A stretch of 49,768 nucleotides of DNA, taken from NCBI GenBank assembly GCA_013538855.1, contig JABXJS010000112.1:1-49768 (forward strand), given 5' to 3'. Below, in pieces: positions 8,446 to 17,528 of this stretch (its first letter is position 1; the number at the start of each line of letters is the position of its first letter). The notes under the pieces are model-generated. The model was not told the DNA's origin. It worked only from the letters and a program-made list of their open reading frames with translations, and ran no database searches. The DNA comes from Herpetosiphonaceae bacterium. GTDB lineage: Bacteria > Chloroflexota > Chloroflexia > Chloroflexales > Herpetosiphonaceae. The position numbers were made by a program, and so were the translations under genes.

Positions 8446-8499
8446 GATCTGCTCCATGGCGCATAGATGTTCGCTCTCCAGTGTACCATGATCGACGCG

Positions 8500-9540
8500 T
8501 TACACGCTGACTTTCGCCCCATCTTGCGCGTTCGAGCGCCGCCCGGCATCGAGAATCTGCTGATTGCGCAGCCCATCCGCAAAGGTAGCCGCCGGATCGA
8601 GCGCAGCTGCATCGCCGTTGGCCCAGGCGACAAGGGCATGGGCTAGATAGACGGTGCTGAGCGGAAAGAGGCCGCTGATACCTTGGGGAATGGCTACGCT
8701 GGGCACAAACGGCTGGAGCTCCCACTCGCCATTCAGCGCTGCTAGCTCTAGGCCGCTGGAGGTGATGCGTAGGGCACCCTCGGTGCCGTGGATGGTCATC
8801 TGATCTGGCTCGTTGCGGGCGGCGACGGTGCTCAGCACACAGACGGCGCTGGCTCCGTTGTGCAGCGTAAAGCGGGCGGTGGCATAGTCATCGCTTGTTA
8901 CCTGGCGCGGGCCAGTGTCGCTGGGCCGCTCGCCGACAAACGTGCGCAGATCGGCGCTGACGCTGGTGATCTCTCCACAGAGATAGCGCAGGGTATCGAT
9001 CTGATGCGAGCCGATCGCGCCCCAGGTGCCGCCGCCCTGCGCCGCATCGCTCCACCATGTCCACGGCTGCGTGCGGTTGGCCCGGCCGCTGCTGGTGATC
9101 GTGCTGGTGATATGGCGGACACTGCCGATCTTGCCGCTGCGGATACTTGTTCGCGCCTGAAGCAGGAGCGGGAAGAAGCGCAGTTCATGGTCGATCAGAG
9201 CCAGCTGGTCTGGGTGCGCGCTGGCGACGGCGGCCATCTCCTCGGCTTGGCTAGCATCAAGGGCGGTGGGCTTTTCACACAGCACATGGTTGCCCGCCTT
9301 GAGGGCGGCGATGGCCATCTCGCGGTGCAGGCTGGGCGGTGTAACAATGCTCACCAGCTCGATGTCGCTTGCAATCAGCGCCTGCCAATCGGCAAAGGGC
9401 TGGGTCTCTAGCTCGGCGGCAATCTTTGCGGTCTTGTCCTGGTTGTGCCCGGCGATGCCAGCGACGGTTAGGCCGGCGGAGCGAAAGGCGGGCACTTGCA
9501 CCCGCACGCCCCAGCCAGTGCCGATAATTCCAACGCGCAT
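8500..9540 (-). CDS. Gfo/Idh/MocA-family oxidoreductase
   Basis: 346 residues with AAGGAGG before the ATG. The N-terminal Rossmann fold has GTGWG (7-11) and the EKP motif with the catalytic-type Lys (89-91); a C-terminal alpha/beta dimer domain contains the GxxGSHQID segment (174-182) seen in sugar dehydrogenases. The family uses NAD(P)(H) to oxidise or reduce sugars, inositols or bile pigments; substrate cannot be assigned. It starts 19 bases after a peptide-binding lipoprotein gene and ends 54 bases before the membrane-protein gene, so it may be part of one transcript. Confidence 0.92.
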   Translation of the reverse strand: MRVGIIGTGWGVRVQVPAFRSAGLTVAGIAGHNQDKTAKIAAELETQPFADWQALIASDIELVSIVTPPSLHREMAIAALKAGNHVLCEKPTALDASQAEEMAAVASAHPDQLALIDHELRFFPLLLQARTSIRSGKIGSVRHITSTITSSGRANRTQPWTWWSDAAQGGGTWGAIGSHQIDTLRYLCGEITSVSADLRTFVGERPSDTGPRQVTSDDYATARFTLHNGASAVCVLSTVAARNEPDQMTIHGTEGALRITSSGLELAALNGEWELQPFVPSVAIPQGISGLFPLSTVYLAHALVAWANGDAAALDPAATFADGLRNQQILDAGRRSNAQDGAKVSV

Positions 9541-9559
9541 GAATCCTCCTTATACCATA

Positions 9560-11233
9560 TCACTCTGTAGTGCGCTTAATACTGTGCCAGTTGGGCACGG
9601 CGATGCCCAGCGGCGTAACGCTGATGCCCTGAATATCGGGCCGAATAAGCGTATTGAAGGTTGGATAGAACAGCGGCAGCCAGCCAACCTCATCGATCAC
9701 AATCTGCTCGGCGTTGACATAGAGCTGCAGGCGACGATCAAAGTCCTCGGCCTTGCCTTGTCGATCAGCCTCGTCGACCAGATTATCGAAGGCGATGTTT
9801 GAGTAGTGCCCATTGTTGTTAGGCGAGCCAGTGCGCAGCTGCTGCGACAGGAAGTTCTGCGGGTCAGGGTAGTCGGCCCCCCACACGCTGAGATACATTT
9901 GCAGCCCCGCGCTGGGTGTGTAGTAGGTGGTGTTGAGCATCTGCTCGAAATCATGCAAGGCATAGGCCTTGAGCGCAACGTCGATGCCGAGGTGCTCCTG
10001 CCAATCCTGCTGCAGATAAGCGGCCACCGCTGCGTTATCGCCCTCGTCGGCGTAGGCCAGCGTTACACTGGGAACATCGCTGCCGGCGATGTAGCCGGCG
10101 TGCTGCATATCGAGCACCGCTGCGCCTGGATCGAACTTCAGCGGCCGGATGGGCAGATCGGAGCCAACGAGGCCGGTGGGCAGAATGCGCGTAGCTGGCT
10201 CGGCTGCACCAGCGAGCACAGTATCGACCAGCTTTTCTTTATCAATCGACTGTGCGAAGGCGCGCCGCATGGCGACACGGTCAAATGGCGCTAGCTCGTT
10301 GTTGAAGCCAATATAGCGCGTGACCAGCGCGGCACTGGTGCGGAAGTCAGGCAGCTGCTTTACTTCCTCCAGACGATTGGTCGGGATCGGGTTCTGCTGG
10401 CCGCCCATGATATCAAGCTTGCCGGCGAGATAGTCGTCAAGCGCCTTCTCGCTATCGGGGTAGAAGTATAGCTCCACCTGCGGCATGCCAGCGCGGCCAT
10501 GCCAGTAGTGCTCGTTGGCGGTCAGCACAATCTTCTCGCCGTGAATCCACTCTTTCACCTGATATGGGCCAGTGCCAAAGGCCTGCTCGTGCCAGTCGCC
10601 CCCGCTCTCGACCAGCTGGCGGGGCACCACATAGGTGTAGGAGTAGCCAAGCTGCGACAAGAAAAACGCCTGCGGCTGCTTCAGTCGAATCTCCAGCGTG
10701 TGGGCATCGAGCGCGCGCACGCCGCTGGCGCTGTCCGCCGCACCGGCGGCCACCTCCTCTGCGCCCTCGATCTGAGCTAGCTGGTAGCTGGCATCATAGG
10801 TCAGCTCAGGCGAGAGCGCCCGATTGATCGAGTATACAAAATCTGCGGCGGTAACCGGCGTGCCATCGGCGAACTGTAGGTCTGGGCGCAGGAAAAAGGT
10901 GTACACACGACCGTCTGGGCTAACCTCCCAGCGCTCAGCGGCCTCCGGCTGCACCTCGAGGTTCGCATCGAGGCGGATAAGTCCGCCGTAGACCAGGCCA
11001 ATCACTATGTTGGTTGGGTTGTTGATTGGTTTGGCTGGATCAAGCGCTGCAAGGTCTTCGACCCCTTCCAACGACCAGCGCAGTGTGTCGTTTGGCGTGT
11101 CGGCCGTTGCTGTTGCTGGTACTGTTGTTGCTGCAGGTTGCGTGGGCACAGCTGCGGGAGCCGTACACGCCAGCATACTACAGAGTACGCCAATCCAAAT
11201 GAGGCTTGTTCCAATTCGGTGCGCTCGGCGCAT
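9560..11233 (-). CDS. ABC transporter substrate-binding lipoprotein, peptide/nickel type (SBP_bac_5)
   Basis: 557 residues from MRRAHRIGTS, preceded by AAGGGAG; the longer frame to 11353 runs into the divergent promoter region. A lipobox (SMLAC, Cys23) marks it as a lipoprotein, followed by an Ala/Thr/Pro-rich linker. The mature part is a complete family 5 binding protein (VYTFFLRPDLQFADGTPVTAADFVYS and the 'GADYPDPQNFL' region), the kind that binds oligopeptides in OppA/DppA systems. No permease or ATPase of this transporter lies nearby, so it is an orphan binding protein and may deliver to components encoded elsewhere. Confidence 0.92.
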   Translation of the reverse strand: MRRAHRIGTSLIWIGVLCSMLACTAPAAVPTQPAATTVPATATADTPNDTLRWSLEGVEDLAALDPAKPINNPTNIVIGLVYGGLIRLDANLEVQPEAAERWEVSPDGRVYTFFLRPDLQFADGTPVTAADFVYSINRALSPELTYDASYQLAQIEGAEEVAAGAADSASGVRALDAHTLEIRLKQPQAFFLSQLGYSYTYVVPRQLVESGGDWHEQAFGTGPYQVKEWIHGEKIVLTANEHYWHGRAGMPQVELYFYPDSEKALDDYLAGKLDIMGGQQNPIPTNRLEEVKQLPDFRTSAALVTRYIGFNNELAPFDRVAMRRAFAQSIDKEKLVDTVLAGAAEPATRILPTGLVGSDLPIRPLKFDPGAAVLDMQHAGYIAGSDVPSVTLAYADEGDNAAVAAYLQQDWQEHLGIDVALKAYALHDFEQMLNTTYYTPSAGLQMYLSVWGADYPDPQNFLSQQLRTGSPNNNGHYSNIAFDNLVDEADRQGKAEDFDRRLQLYVNAEQIVIDEVGWLPLFYPTFNTLIRPDIQGISVTPLGIAVPNWHSIKRTTE

Positions 11234-11270
11234 AGTACACTCCCTTGGGTTGTAGTGGTTGATTGGTGCT

Positions 11271-11298
11271 GTGACGTCACGAATTCCCACAGTATAAT
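11271..11298 (+). promoter_or_regulatory. Divergent promoter region with TATAAT and a perfect palindrome
   Basis: TATAAT (11293-11298) lies 37 bases before the start of the plus-strand secreted protein; read on the other strand the same bases give TATACT-like sequence facing the binding-protein gene. GTGACGTCAC (11271-11280) is a perfect ten-base palindrome between the two genes. The -35 elements are weak, so strand-specific assignments are uncertain. Confidence 0.4.
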
Positions 11299-11335
11299 CG
11301 CTGTGTCCCTGTATTGTAGACCAGAAGGAGGATCT

Positions 11336-13576
11336 ATGTTTCGATGGCCGCAACGTTTTGTGCTGGCTCCGCTGTTCCTTATTGGCCTGATTAGTCTCTT
11401 AGGCCTGGGCACAGTGGCCCAAGCAATGTTTACCCGTGCTGCCCCTGCATCTCCTTCGTCAATCCAAGGACTTCCTGTTGGTTTCGCCCCCGGCAACTTA
11501 GTTGTCGTCCGCGTCGGCGATGGCTCGGCCGCCCTTTCTGGTGCCGCAGCTCCGGTGTTCCTTGATGAGGTGCGCCCCGAGGGCAGCGTGGTGCAGAGCG
11601 TCGCCATGCCCACCAGCGTGATGACCGACAACGCACGCCTGACCCTCTCCGGCAGCGCAACATCCGAGGGCTTTCTGAGTCGCTCTGCGGATGGCCGCTA
11701 TCTCGTGTTGGCTGGCTATGATGCTGATGTTGGCACGGCCTCGGTTGTCAATACCTCCGCTGCGGTTGTTAATCGTGTTGTTGCACGTGTGGATGCCGTG
11801 CTCAATGTTGATACGTCAACACGCATCATCGATGGCTTCAACAACGCGAATGTGCGCAGTGTTGCCTCCGATGATGGCTCCCGCTTCTGGGTTGCTGGCA
11901 ATGGTGCGCTTGGCACTGGCGGCATTCGCTATGTTCCGCTGGGCAATGTGCTCTCCACAACGCAGGTGCTCACAACGCCCAACAACGCGCGCGTCGCCGA
12001 GATTTTCCACGACCAGCTGTATCTCTCGACTGGCTCAAGCCCCTACAATGGCGTGAACCTGGTTGGGATGGGCTTGCCCACCACGCCAACCACCGCCACG
12101 CTGATCACGGCGACCACCAGCACCAGCCCCTACGACTATGTCTTCCTTGATCGCTCCGCCGCCGTGGACGGCGACGACACGCTGTATGTCGCGAGCCAAA
12201 ATAATGGTTTGCTCAAATACTCTTATGATGGCAGTCAGTGGACGAGCCAGGGCTCCCTCAGTGGCGTGATGAGCGGCATCGTTGGCGTGATCAGTGGCAC
12301 CGAGGCGCTGCTCTACGCCACCAGCGGCTCAAGTACGAGCACCATCACCGCTGTTGTGCGGCTGGTGGATAGTGCCTTTTATGATCAGCCGCTCGACATC
12401 ACATCCAACACCACCGTGATCACCGCTGCCAATAATGCGCGGTTCCGCGGCCTGGCCTGGGCACCCTCACAGCCGCCAACGATCACCGCTGTGAACCCAG
12501 ACAACACACTGGCTGGCCTCAGCTCGACGCCAAACGTGGTGATCAGCGGCATCAACTTTAGCTTTAATGCGCAGGTCTATTTTGGCACACAGCTGGCCAC
12601 ATGTGTAGTGGAAGATAGTACTCGTATCGTATGCGACGCTCCGGCTAACTTCAGCGTCGGCTCTGTCGATGTTACGGTGCTGAATCCTGGCGCAAGCGGC
12701 GACACGCTCGTCGATGGCTTCACCTACACCGGCGTCGCCAACGAGAGCGATACGCCCGGCGAGGCCGACTACTGCGTCCTACAGTTCCCGCCCACGCTGA
12801 GCGTCACGAGCACGATGACTACGCCTCCGATCTATGGCCGCATCTACGAGGCTGGAGTGACCGAACCGGCTGGTGCGCCGGCTGGTGTCACCGCCGAGGT
12901 CGGCTACGGCCCCGATGGCTCCGACCCAACGTTGAGCAATGCGTGGCACTTCTTCGCTACAACCTACAATGTTCAGGCCGGTAATGACGACGAGTTCCAG
13001 GGCATGTTTATGGCTCCGACGGTTGCGACAACCACAACCTTCGCCTACGCCTATCGCTTCTCGCTCGACGGCGGCCAGAACTTCACCTACTGCGATCTCA
13101 ATGGCGCAGGCTCCAACGCTGGGCTGACCTTCGAGCCAAGCCAGCTCGGCGAGCTAACGGTGCTTCCACAGGCTGGCAGTACGACGCCGACGCCGACGAT
13201 GACGCCAACACCAGGCACGATCACGCCGACGGCGACCACGACACCGACGATGACGACCACGCCAGGCACGATCACGCCGACGGCGACCACGACGCCGACG
13301 ATGACGACGACGCCAGGCACGATCACGCCAACGGCGACCACGACGCCGACGATGACGACGACGCCAGGCACGATCACGCCAACGACGACGCCGACGCCGA
13401 CGATGACGACGACGCCAGGCACGATCACGCCAACGACGACCACGACGCCGACGATGACGACCACGCCAGGCACGATCACGCCAACGACGACGACCACGCC
13501 AGGCACGCCGACGCCGACGGCGACACCGCAGACCAACCTGCCGTTTAAGGTGTATCTGCCGCTTGTGCTCAAGTAA
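11336..13576 (+). CDS. Secreted TIG-domain protein with Thr/Pro repeat linker and VYLPLVLK tail
   Basis: 746 residues from ATG 11336 with AAGGAGG upstream; the longer frame to 11138 overlaps the divergent gene. A signal peptide (FVLAPLFLIGLISLLGLGTVAQA) begins the product. The first half looks like a beta-propeller-type beta-strand protein. A TIG/IPT domain (PPTITAVNPDNTLAGLSSTP and DGFTYT) lies at about residues 380-465, followed by a second beta domain. Then come six 17-residue units of the kind TMTTTPGTITPTATTTP and the C terminus PFKVYLPLVLK. Similar terminal motifs are common on secreted Chloroflexi proteins, from memory. It is likely cell-surface or extracellular; ligand unknown. Confidence 0.88.
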   Translation: MFRWPQRFVLAPLFLIGLISLLGLGTVAQAMFTRAAPASPSSIQGLPVGFAPGNLVVVRVGDGSAALSGAAAPVFLDEVRPEGSVVQSVAMPTSVMTDNARLTLSGSATSEGFLSRSADGRYLVLAGYDADVGTASVVNTSAAVVNRVVARVDAVLNVDTSTRIIDGFNNANVRSVASDDGSRFWVAGNGALGTGGIRYVPLGNVLSTTQVLTTPNNARVAEIFHDQLYLSTGSSPYNGVNLVGMGLPTTPTTATLITATTSTSPYDYVFLDRSAAVDGDDTLYVASQNNGLLKYSYDGSQWTSQGSLSGVMSGIVGVISGTEALLYATSGSSTSTITAVVRLVDSAFYDQPLDITSNTTVITAANNARFRGLAWAPSQPPTITAVNPDNTLAGLSSTPNVVISGINFSFNAQVYFGTQLATCVVEDSTRIVCDAPANFSVGSVDVTVLNPGASGDTLVDGFTYTGVANESDTPGEADYCVLQFPPTLSVTSTMTTPPIYGRIYEAGVTEPAGAPAGVTAEVGYGPDGSDPTLSNAWHFFATTYNVQAGNDDEFQGMFMAPTVATTTTFAYAYRFSLDGGQNFTYCDLNGAGSNAGLTFEPSQLGELTVLPQAGSTTPTPTMTPTPGTITPTATTTPTMTTTPGTITPTATTTPTMTTTPGTITPTATTTPTMTTTPGTITPTTTPTPTMTTTPGTITPTTTTTPTMTTTPGTITPTTTTTPGTPTPTATPQTNLPFKVYLPLVLK
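13196..13501 (+). repeat. Six tandem 51-bp repeats inside the secreted protein gene
   Basis: Units start at 13196, 13247, 13298, 13349, 13400 and 13451 and keep the reading frame, each coding 17 residues of Thr/Pro linker with a Gly-Thr-Ile core. The units differ mainly by synonymous or Ala/Thr changes. Such linkers are usually glycosylated spacers; the unit number could vary between strains. Confidence 0.9.
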
Positions 13577-13622
13577 CGCCAAGGGCATACATACTCAGAG
13601 AATTTAGAGCTGGCTACAATCA

Positions 13623-13664
13623 CCAGCGTGTGCTTGCCTGGAAAGGCGAGCACACGCTGGTTTA
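13623..13664 (+). terminator. Intrinsic terminator after the secreted protein gene
   Basis: CCAGCGTGTGCTTGCC (13623-13638) pairs with GGCGAGCACACGCTGG (13645-13660), with one G-T pair and a TGGAAA loop, followed by TTTAAT. A 16-bp stem this close to the stop (47 bases) is a strong terminator candidate. Confidence 0.85.
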
Positions 13665-13732
13665 ATATGCCGATATGGCTAGAATGTTTGCCGAGCAGGT
13701 CGCGCATGGTGCGCAAACGTGGGCTAAAAATT

Positions 13733-13761
13733 TTGCGTTCTGCGGCTTCTTCTCGTATGAT
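13733..13761 (+). promoter_or_regulatory. Promoter of the sensor phosphatase gene
   Basis: TTGCGT (13733-13738), 17 bases, TATGAT (13756-13761), 46 bases before the ATG at 13807. Because these boxes lie inside the longer open frame beginning at 13675, they also support the downstream start. Confidence 0.6.
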
Positions 13762-13806
13762 ACACACTCTAAGGATTGCTCTCTTGCTGCTCAAAGGATT
13801 GCGGCT

Positions 13807-16524
13807 ATGGATCAGCCGGTCGAATCCAAGCAACGGCGTTTTGTCTCCCTGCATCGGCGCCTCATTGTGCTTCTGTTGCTGGTTGGGCTGCTGCCGCTGC
13901 TTGTGGTGGCGATGCTCAATAACCTTCAATCAGCGCGCACGCTCACCGACCTAGCGAACTCTCAGCTGCGAGAGTTGGCTGTTTCATCCATGGAAAAAAT
14001 CGAGCGCGATCTCTTTGATCGCTACGGCAATGTGCAAGCCTTTGCCAACAGCGATGGCGCGCGCGCGATGGACCCGCTGCGCATCATTCCGCTAATGACG
14101 CGCATGACCAACATCTACGCGCCGTTCTATCGTCTGATGATTGTCGCCGACAGCAGCGGCACCGTCATCGCCGCGAGCAGCGCCCGTCCCGATGGCACGT
14201 ATCTCGATGGTGCGAGCTTGATTGGCCAGACGGTGCGCGGCGAGGAGTGGTTCGAGATCTGGCAGGAGCGCCGTATTCGCCCTGGCACCGTTTTTGTCGA
14301 TGATGTGCATGTAGATCGGCGGGTGGCGCGGCTCTACGGCGATGATGGCTATGTGGTCGGGTTCTCGCATGGTATTTTCAACCAGTCAGGCACCCTGATC
14401 GGTGTGTGGCTTAACTTGGTCGATTGGAACACCGAGCAGGCGATTCTGCGCACCGCTGAGCAGCGCCCGCAGGATGAAGGTGCAACCACCGTGCGCCTAA
14501 CGCTTGTCAACCGCGATGGCCTGATTCTTTCCAATAGCGCTGATGTGCCGCCGCTGAGCCGCTCGTATGTGCCCGATCCCGGCGTGCTGGTTGAGCAGGC
14601 ACAGTCGCAGGGCTATGCCGATAAAGATTTCGGCCTCAACTGGAGCGTTATCGCCACGCAGCAGCGCACCGAGGCGCTGGCCACCGCCCAGCGCCAGACG
14701 CTGCAGACGCTGCTTTCGGCGGTTGGTCTGGGCGTGCTGGTTGTGCTGGTTGGCCTGCTGGCAGCACGCCTGATCACCCGGCCGCTGCAGACGCTGCAGG
14801 TCGCTGCTGATCAAGTTGCAGCCGGCAATCTGCAGGTCAATGTGCCGGTTGGCCCTGGCGAGATCGGCCAAGTGGCGCAAGCCTTTAACTCGATGACCAG
14901 CCAGCTGCGCGGTCTCTATGCCAGCCTGGAGGAGCAGGTCACACAGCGCACCGCCCAGCTTGAGGTTACGCTCAACGATTTGCAGCAGCGCTCGGTCGAG
15001 CTACAGCTCTCGCAGGAGCAGCTGAGCGCCACTAATCGCACGCTCGCCGAGTCCGAGCAGCGCTATCGTTCGCTGTTTGAGCGCACGCAGGAGGTGCTGA
15101 ACGAAACCGAGGTGCTGTACCGGACCGCGCGCTCGCTGATCGGCTCAGAGCAGCTGGGGACGGTGCTCCAGTCGGTGGTTGATGGCGCGGTCGATGCGAT
15201 CAGTGCGAACGCTGTATCGCTGATGACAATCGATATGGACGCCCGCGAGGTCACAAGCTTTGTGCGCGGCGGCCCTGGCAGCGCTGCAATTGAGCTGGTC
15301 GCGTTCGACGAGCTGCTCGATGGCCTGAGCGGCTGGGTGCTGCGCCACGAAAAGCCTGCGCTCTCCCCTGGCAGCGCGCCCGATCCACGTGAGAGCACGT
15401 CCGTGCAGCAGCGCCGCGTTGCGCTGGACAACGGCTCGATTATTGTCGTGCCGCTGCTCTACCGCAGCACCATGCTGGGCACCATGACAGCGATCAATCG
15501 CCGTGACCAGCGCGAGTTTACACCCCACGATGTCGAGCTGCTGGTAACCATGGCCAATCAGGCCGCTGTGGCGCTGCAGAATGCGCGCCTGTACGCCGCA
15601 GCCCAGCAGGAGCTTGCCGAGCGCCGCCGTGTCGAGGAGGAGCTGCGCTCGTACCAAGAGCACCTGGAGGAGCAAGTGGCGACGCGCACGGCAGAGCTGG
15701 CCCAGGTAGCGGCGGAGCTCGGCGTGATCAACCAGCATCTGCGCGAGGGCGTCGCGCTCGCCCGCGATATCCAGGTGGGCCTGCTGCCGGATCGACCGCC
15801 ATGGGATCTGCAGCAGCTCAATGTCTTTGGCATGTCGCTGGCGGCCTCCGAGGTTGGCGGTGATTTCTACACCTATATCGCCACGCCCAACCACGCTGGC
15901 GGCATGGTCGCCGTGGGCGATATCTCCGGCAAAGGCATCGGTGCTGCGCTGATGATGGCGCTGACGACCAGCGCGCTCGAGACCGAGGCGCGCACAACGA
16001 CCGCTCCCGCTGTGCTCTTGAATACGCTTAATCAGACGCTTGCTGCGCGGCTGCGTGGGAATCAGATGAATGCGGCCGTGCTGCTTGTGTCGATCGATCA
16101 AGATCGCCAGGAGATCGTCGCTGCCAACGCTGGCATGATCGCGCCGCTGCTCATTCGTGATGGCGCGGTGCACTACATCGATGTGAGCGGGTTTCCGCTT
16201 GGCACCGCTCAGCACACCTATCAGGAGCTACGCATCGCCTTTGAGCCCAATGATCTGCTGCTTTTAGTGAGCGACGGTGTGGTTGAGGCCCACAATAGCG
16301 CTGCTGAGCTGTATGGGTTCGAGCGCCTGGAGCACTGTATTCGTGCGATTGATCCAGCGATTTCACTCAACACATTGATCGAGCAGATCATGGTCGATAT
16401 TCTACGCTTCACTGGTTCATCGGAACAACACGATGATATTACGGTGGTTGCCCTGCGCCCGGCTAGCCCGCTGATGGCGTATACCTTAGTGAGTCCATCA
16501 ACCTCGGACGAAGTGACGGGGTAG
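13807..16524 (+). CDS. Sensor PP2C-type phosphatase (dCACHE-like, HAMP, GAF, SpoIIE)
   Basis: 905 residues from MDQPVESKQRR with AAAGGA upstream. Membrane helix about 18-36; an extracytoplasmic sensor resembling a dCACHE domain to about 300; second helix near 303-323; HAMP to about 377; coiled coil; GAF domain about 450-595; another coiled coil; then a SpoIIE/PP2C phosphatase from about 650 with the metal-binding segments SEVGGDFYTY and AVGDISGKGIGAALMM, and a late 'DDIT' near the end. Such RsbU-like proteins dephosphorylate anti-anti-sigma factors in response to signals. No RsbW/RsbV-type partner is adjacent, so its target is elsewhere. Confidence 0.92.
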   Translation: MDQPVESKQRRFVSLHRRLIVLLLLVGLLPLLVVAMLNNLQSARTLTDLANSQLRELAVSSMEKIERDLFDRYGNVQAFANSDGARAMDPLRIIPLMTRMTNIYAPFYRLMIVADSSGTVIAASSARPDGTYLDGASLIGQTVRGEEWFEIWQERRIRPGTVFVDDVHVDRRVARLYGDDGYVVGFSHGIFNQSGTLIGVWLNLVDWNTEQAILRTAEQRPQDEGATTVRLTLVNRDGLILSNSADVPPLSRSYVPDPGVLVEQAQSQGYADKDFGLNWSVIATQQRTEALATAQRQTLQTLLSAVGLGVLVVLVGLLAARLITRPLQTLQVAADQVAAGNLQVNVPVGPGEIGQVAQAFNSMTSQLRGLYASLEEQVTQRTAQLEVTLNDLQQRSVELQLSQEQLSATNRTLAESEQRYRSLFERTQEVLNETEVLYRTARSLIGSEQLGTVLQSVVDGAVDAISANAVSLMTIDMDAREVTSFVRGGPGSAAIELVAFDELLDGLSGWVLRHEKPALSPGSAPDPRESTSVQQRRVALDNGSIIVVPLLYRSTMLGTMTAINRRDQREFTPHDVELLVTMANQAAVALQNARLYAAAQQELAERRRVEEELRSYQEHLEEQVATRTAELAQVAAELGVINQHLREGVALARDIQVGLLPDRPPWDLQQLNVFGMSLAASEVGGDFYTYIATPNHAGGMVAVGDISGKGIGAALMMALTTSALETEARTTTAPAVLLNTLNQTLAARLRGNQMNAAVLLVSIDQDRQEIVAANAGMIAPLLIRDGAVHYIDVSGFPLGTAQHTYQELRIAFEPNDLLLLVSDGVVEAHNSAAELYGFERLEHCIRAIDPAISLNTLIEQIMVDILRFTGSSEQHDDITVVALRPASPLMAYTLVSPSTSDEVTG

Positions 16525-16564
16525 CCTGCGTCTCAAGGGCGTTGCGCCAACCTCGTAATTCTGG

Positions 16565-16588
16565 CACGCTAGGATACGGACTAGCGTG
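16565..16588 (+). terminator. Small perfect hairpin between phosphatase and ABC genes
   Basis: CACGCTAG (16565-16572) pairs with CTAGCGTG (16581-16588), followed by AATTT. It could be a weak terminator or an attenuator before the ABC operon, 28 bases before its start. Confidence 0.4.
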
Positions 16589-16616
16589 AATTTGCTGTGC
16601 TTTGGAGGACAGTTGT

Positions 16617-17528
16617 ATGACCCCGCTTATTCAAGTTGAAAATGTTAAAAAATCTTTTGCTGGCGTTGACGCTGTGCGCGGCGTGAGCTTTCAAGTGAAT
16701 CAGGGCGAGCTGTTTGGCATGCTTGGCCACAACGGTGCCGGCAAAACCACAACGATTCGCATGATTCTCGATATTCTGCGCCCCGACAGCGGCTCAATCG
16801 CCGTTCTCGGCGGCCCGATCAGCGAAGAGAAGAAAAATAAAATCGGCTACTTGCCCGAGGAGCGTGGTCTCTATCGTAATCTGAAGGTGGTGGACTGCAT
16901 GGTCTACCTCGCGTCGCTCAAGGGCCTCGAGCGCAACGAGGCGCGCCGCCGCGCCATGGACTATCTGGAGCGCGTGGATCTAGCGCAGGTTGCCAACAAG
17001 AAGGTCAGCGAGCTGAGCCGCGGTATGCAGCAGAAGGTTCAGTTTGGCACCACGATTCTCCACGAGCCGGAGATCGTGATCATCGACGAGCCATTCGCCG
17101 CCCTCGATCCGGTCAACACCCGCCTGGTCAAAGAGCTGCTGCTCGATATTCGCCGCTCTGGCCGCGCGGTGCTGATGTGCACCCACCAGATGCACCTAGT
17201 TGAGGAGATGTGCGACCGCTTGGTCATGTTCAGCAAGGGCAAGATTGTGCTCCACGGCTCGCTCAAGGAGGTGAAGCGCCGCTTTGCGCCCAACGCAGTG
17301 CTGGTTGAGGGCACTGGCAACTTTGCCGATGTTCCCGGCGTGCTCAGCGTCCAGGCGCACAACGGGAGCCAGCAGCTCAACCTTGATGATAGCATCTCGC
17401 CGCAGGCCGTGCTGCAAACCTTGGCCGCGCGGTCAGATGTAACGATCGAGCGCTTTGAGGTGGCTGTGCCGTCGCTCGACGATATCTTTGTGCGCGTGGT
17501 CAGCGGCGAGGCGACGGACCATGAATAA
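16617..17528 (+). CDS. ABC transporter ATP-binding protein (NatA-like)
   Basis: 303 residues from MTPLIQVENV with GGAGGA eight bases upstream. Walker A GHNGAGKTT (37-45), signature LSRGMQQK (133-140), Walker B IVIIDEP (153-159) and switch His190 are intact. The last 80 residues match the C-terminal extension (DUF4162 type) of NatA-like exporters. It drives the two permeases that follow; it overlaps the first by eight bases. Family members export sodium, antibiotics or other compounds; the cargo is unknown. Confidence 0.95.
   Translation: MTPLIQVENVKKSFAGVDAVRGVSFQVNQGELFGMLGHNGAGKTTTIRMILDILRPDSGSIAVLGGPISEEKKNKIGYLPEERGLYRNLKVVDCMVYLASLKGLERNEARRRAMDYLERVDLAQVANKKVSELSRGMQQKVQFGTTILHEPEIVIIDEPFAALDPVNTRLVKELLLDIRRSGRAVLMCTHQMHLVEEMCDRLVMFSKGKIVLHGSLKEVKRRFAPNAVLVEGTGNFADVPGVLSVQAHNGSQQLNLDDSISPQAVLQTLAARSDVTIERFEVAVPSLDDIFVRVVSGEATDHE

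Noticed and set aside
13087-13588. Minus-strand frames across the 51-bp repeats
   Set aside because: They are Val/Gly or Arg/His-rich mirrors of the Thr/Pro repeats, a usual shadow of repetitive coding sequence.
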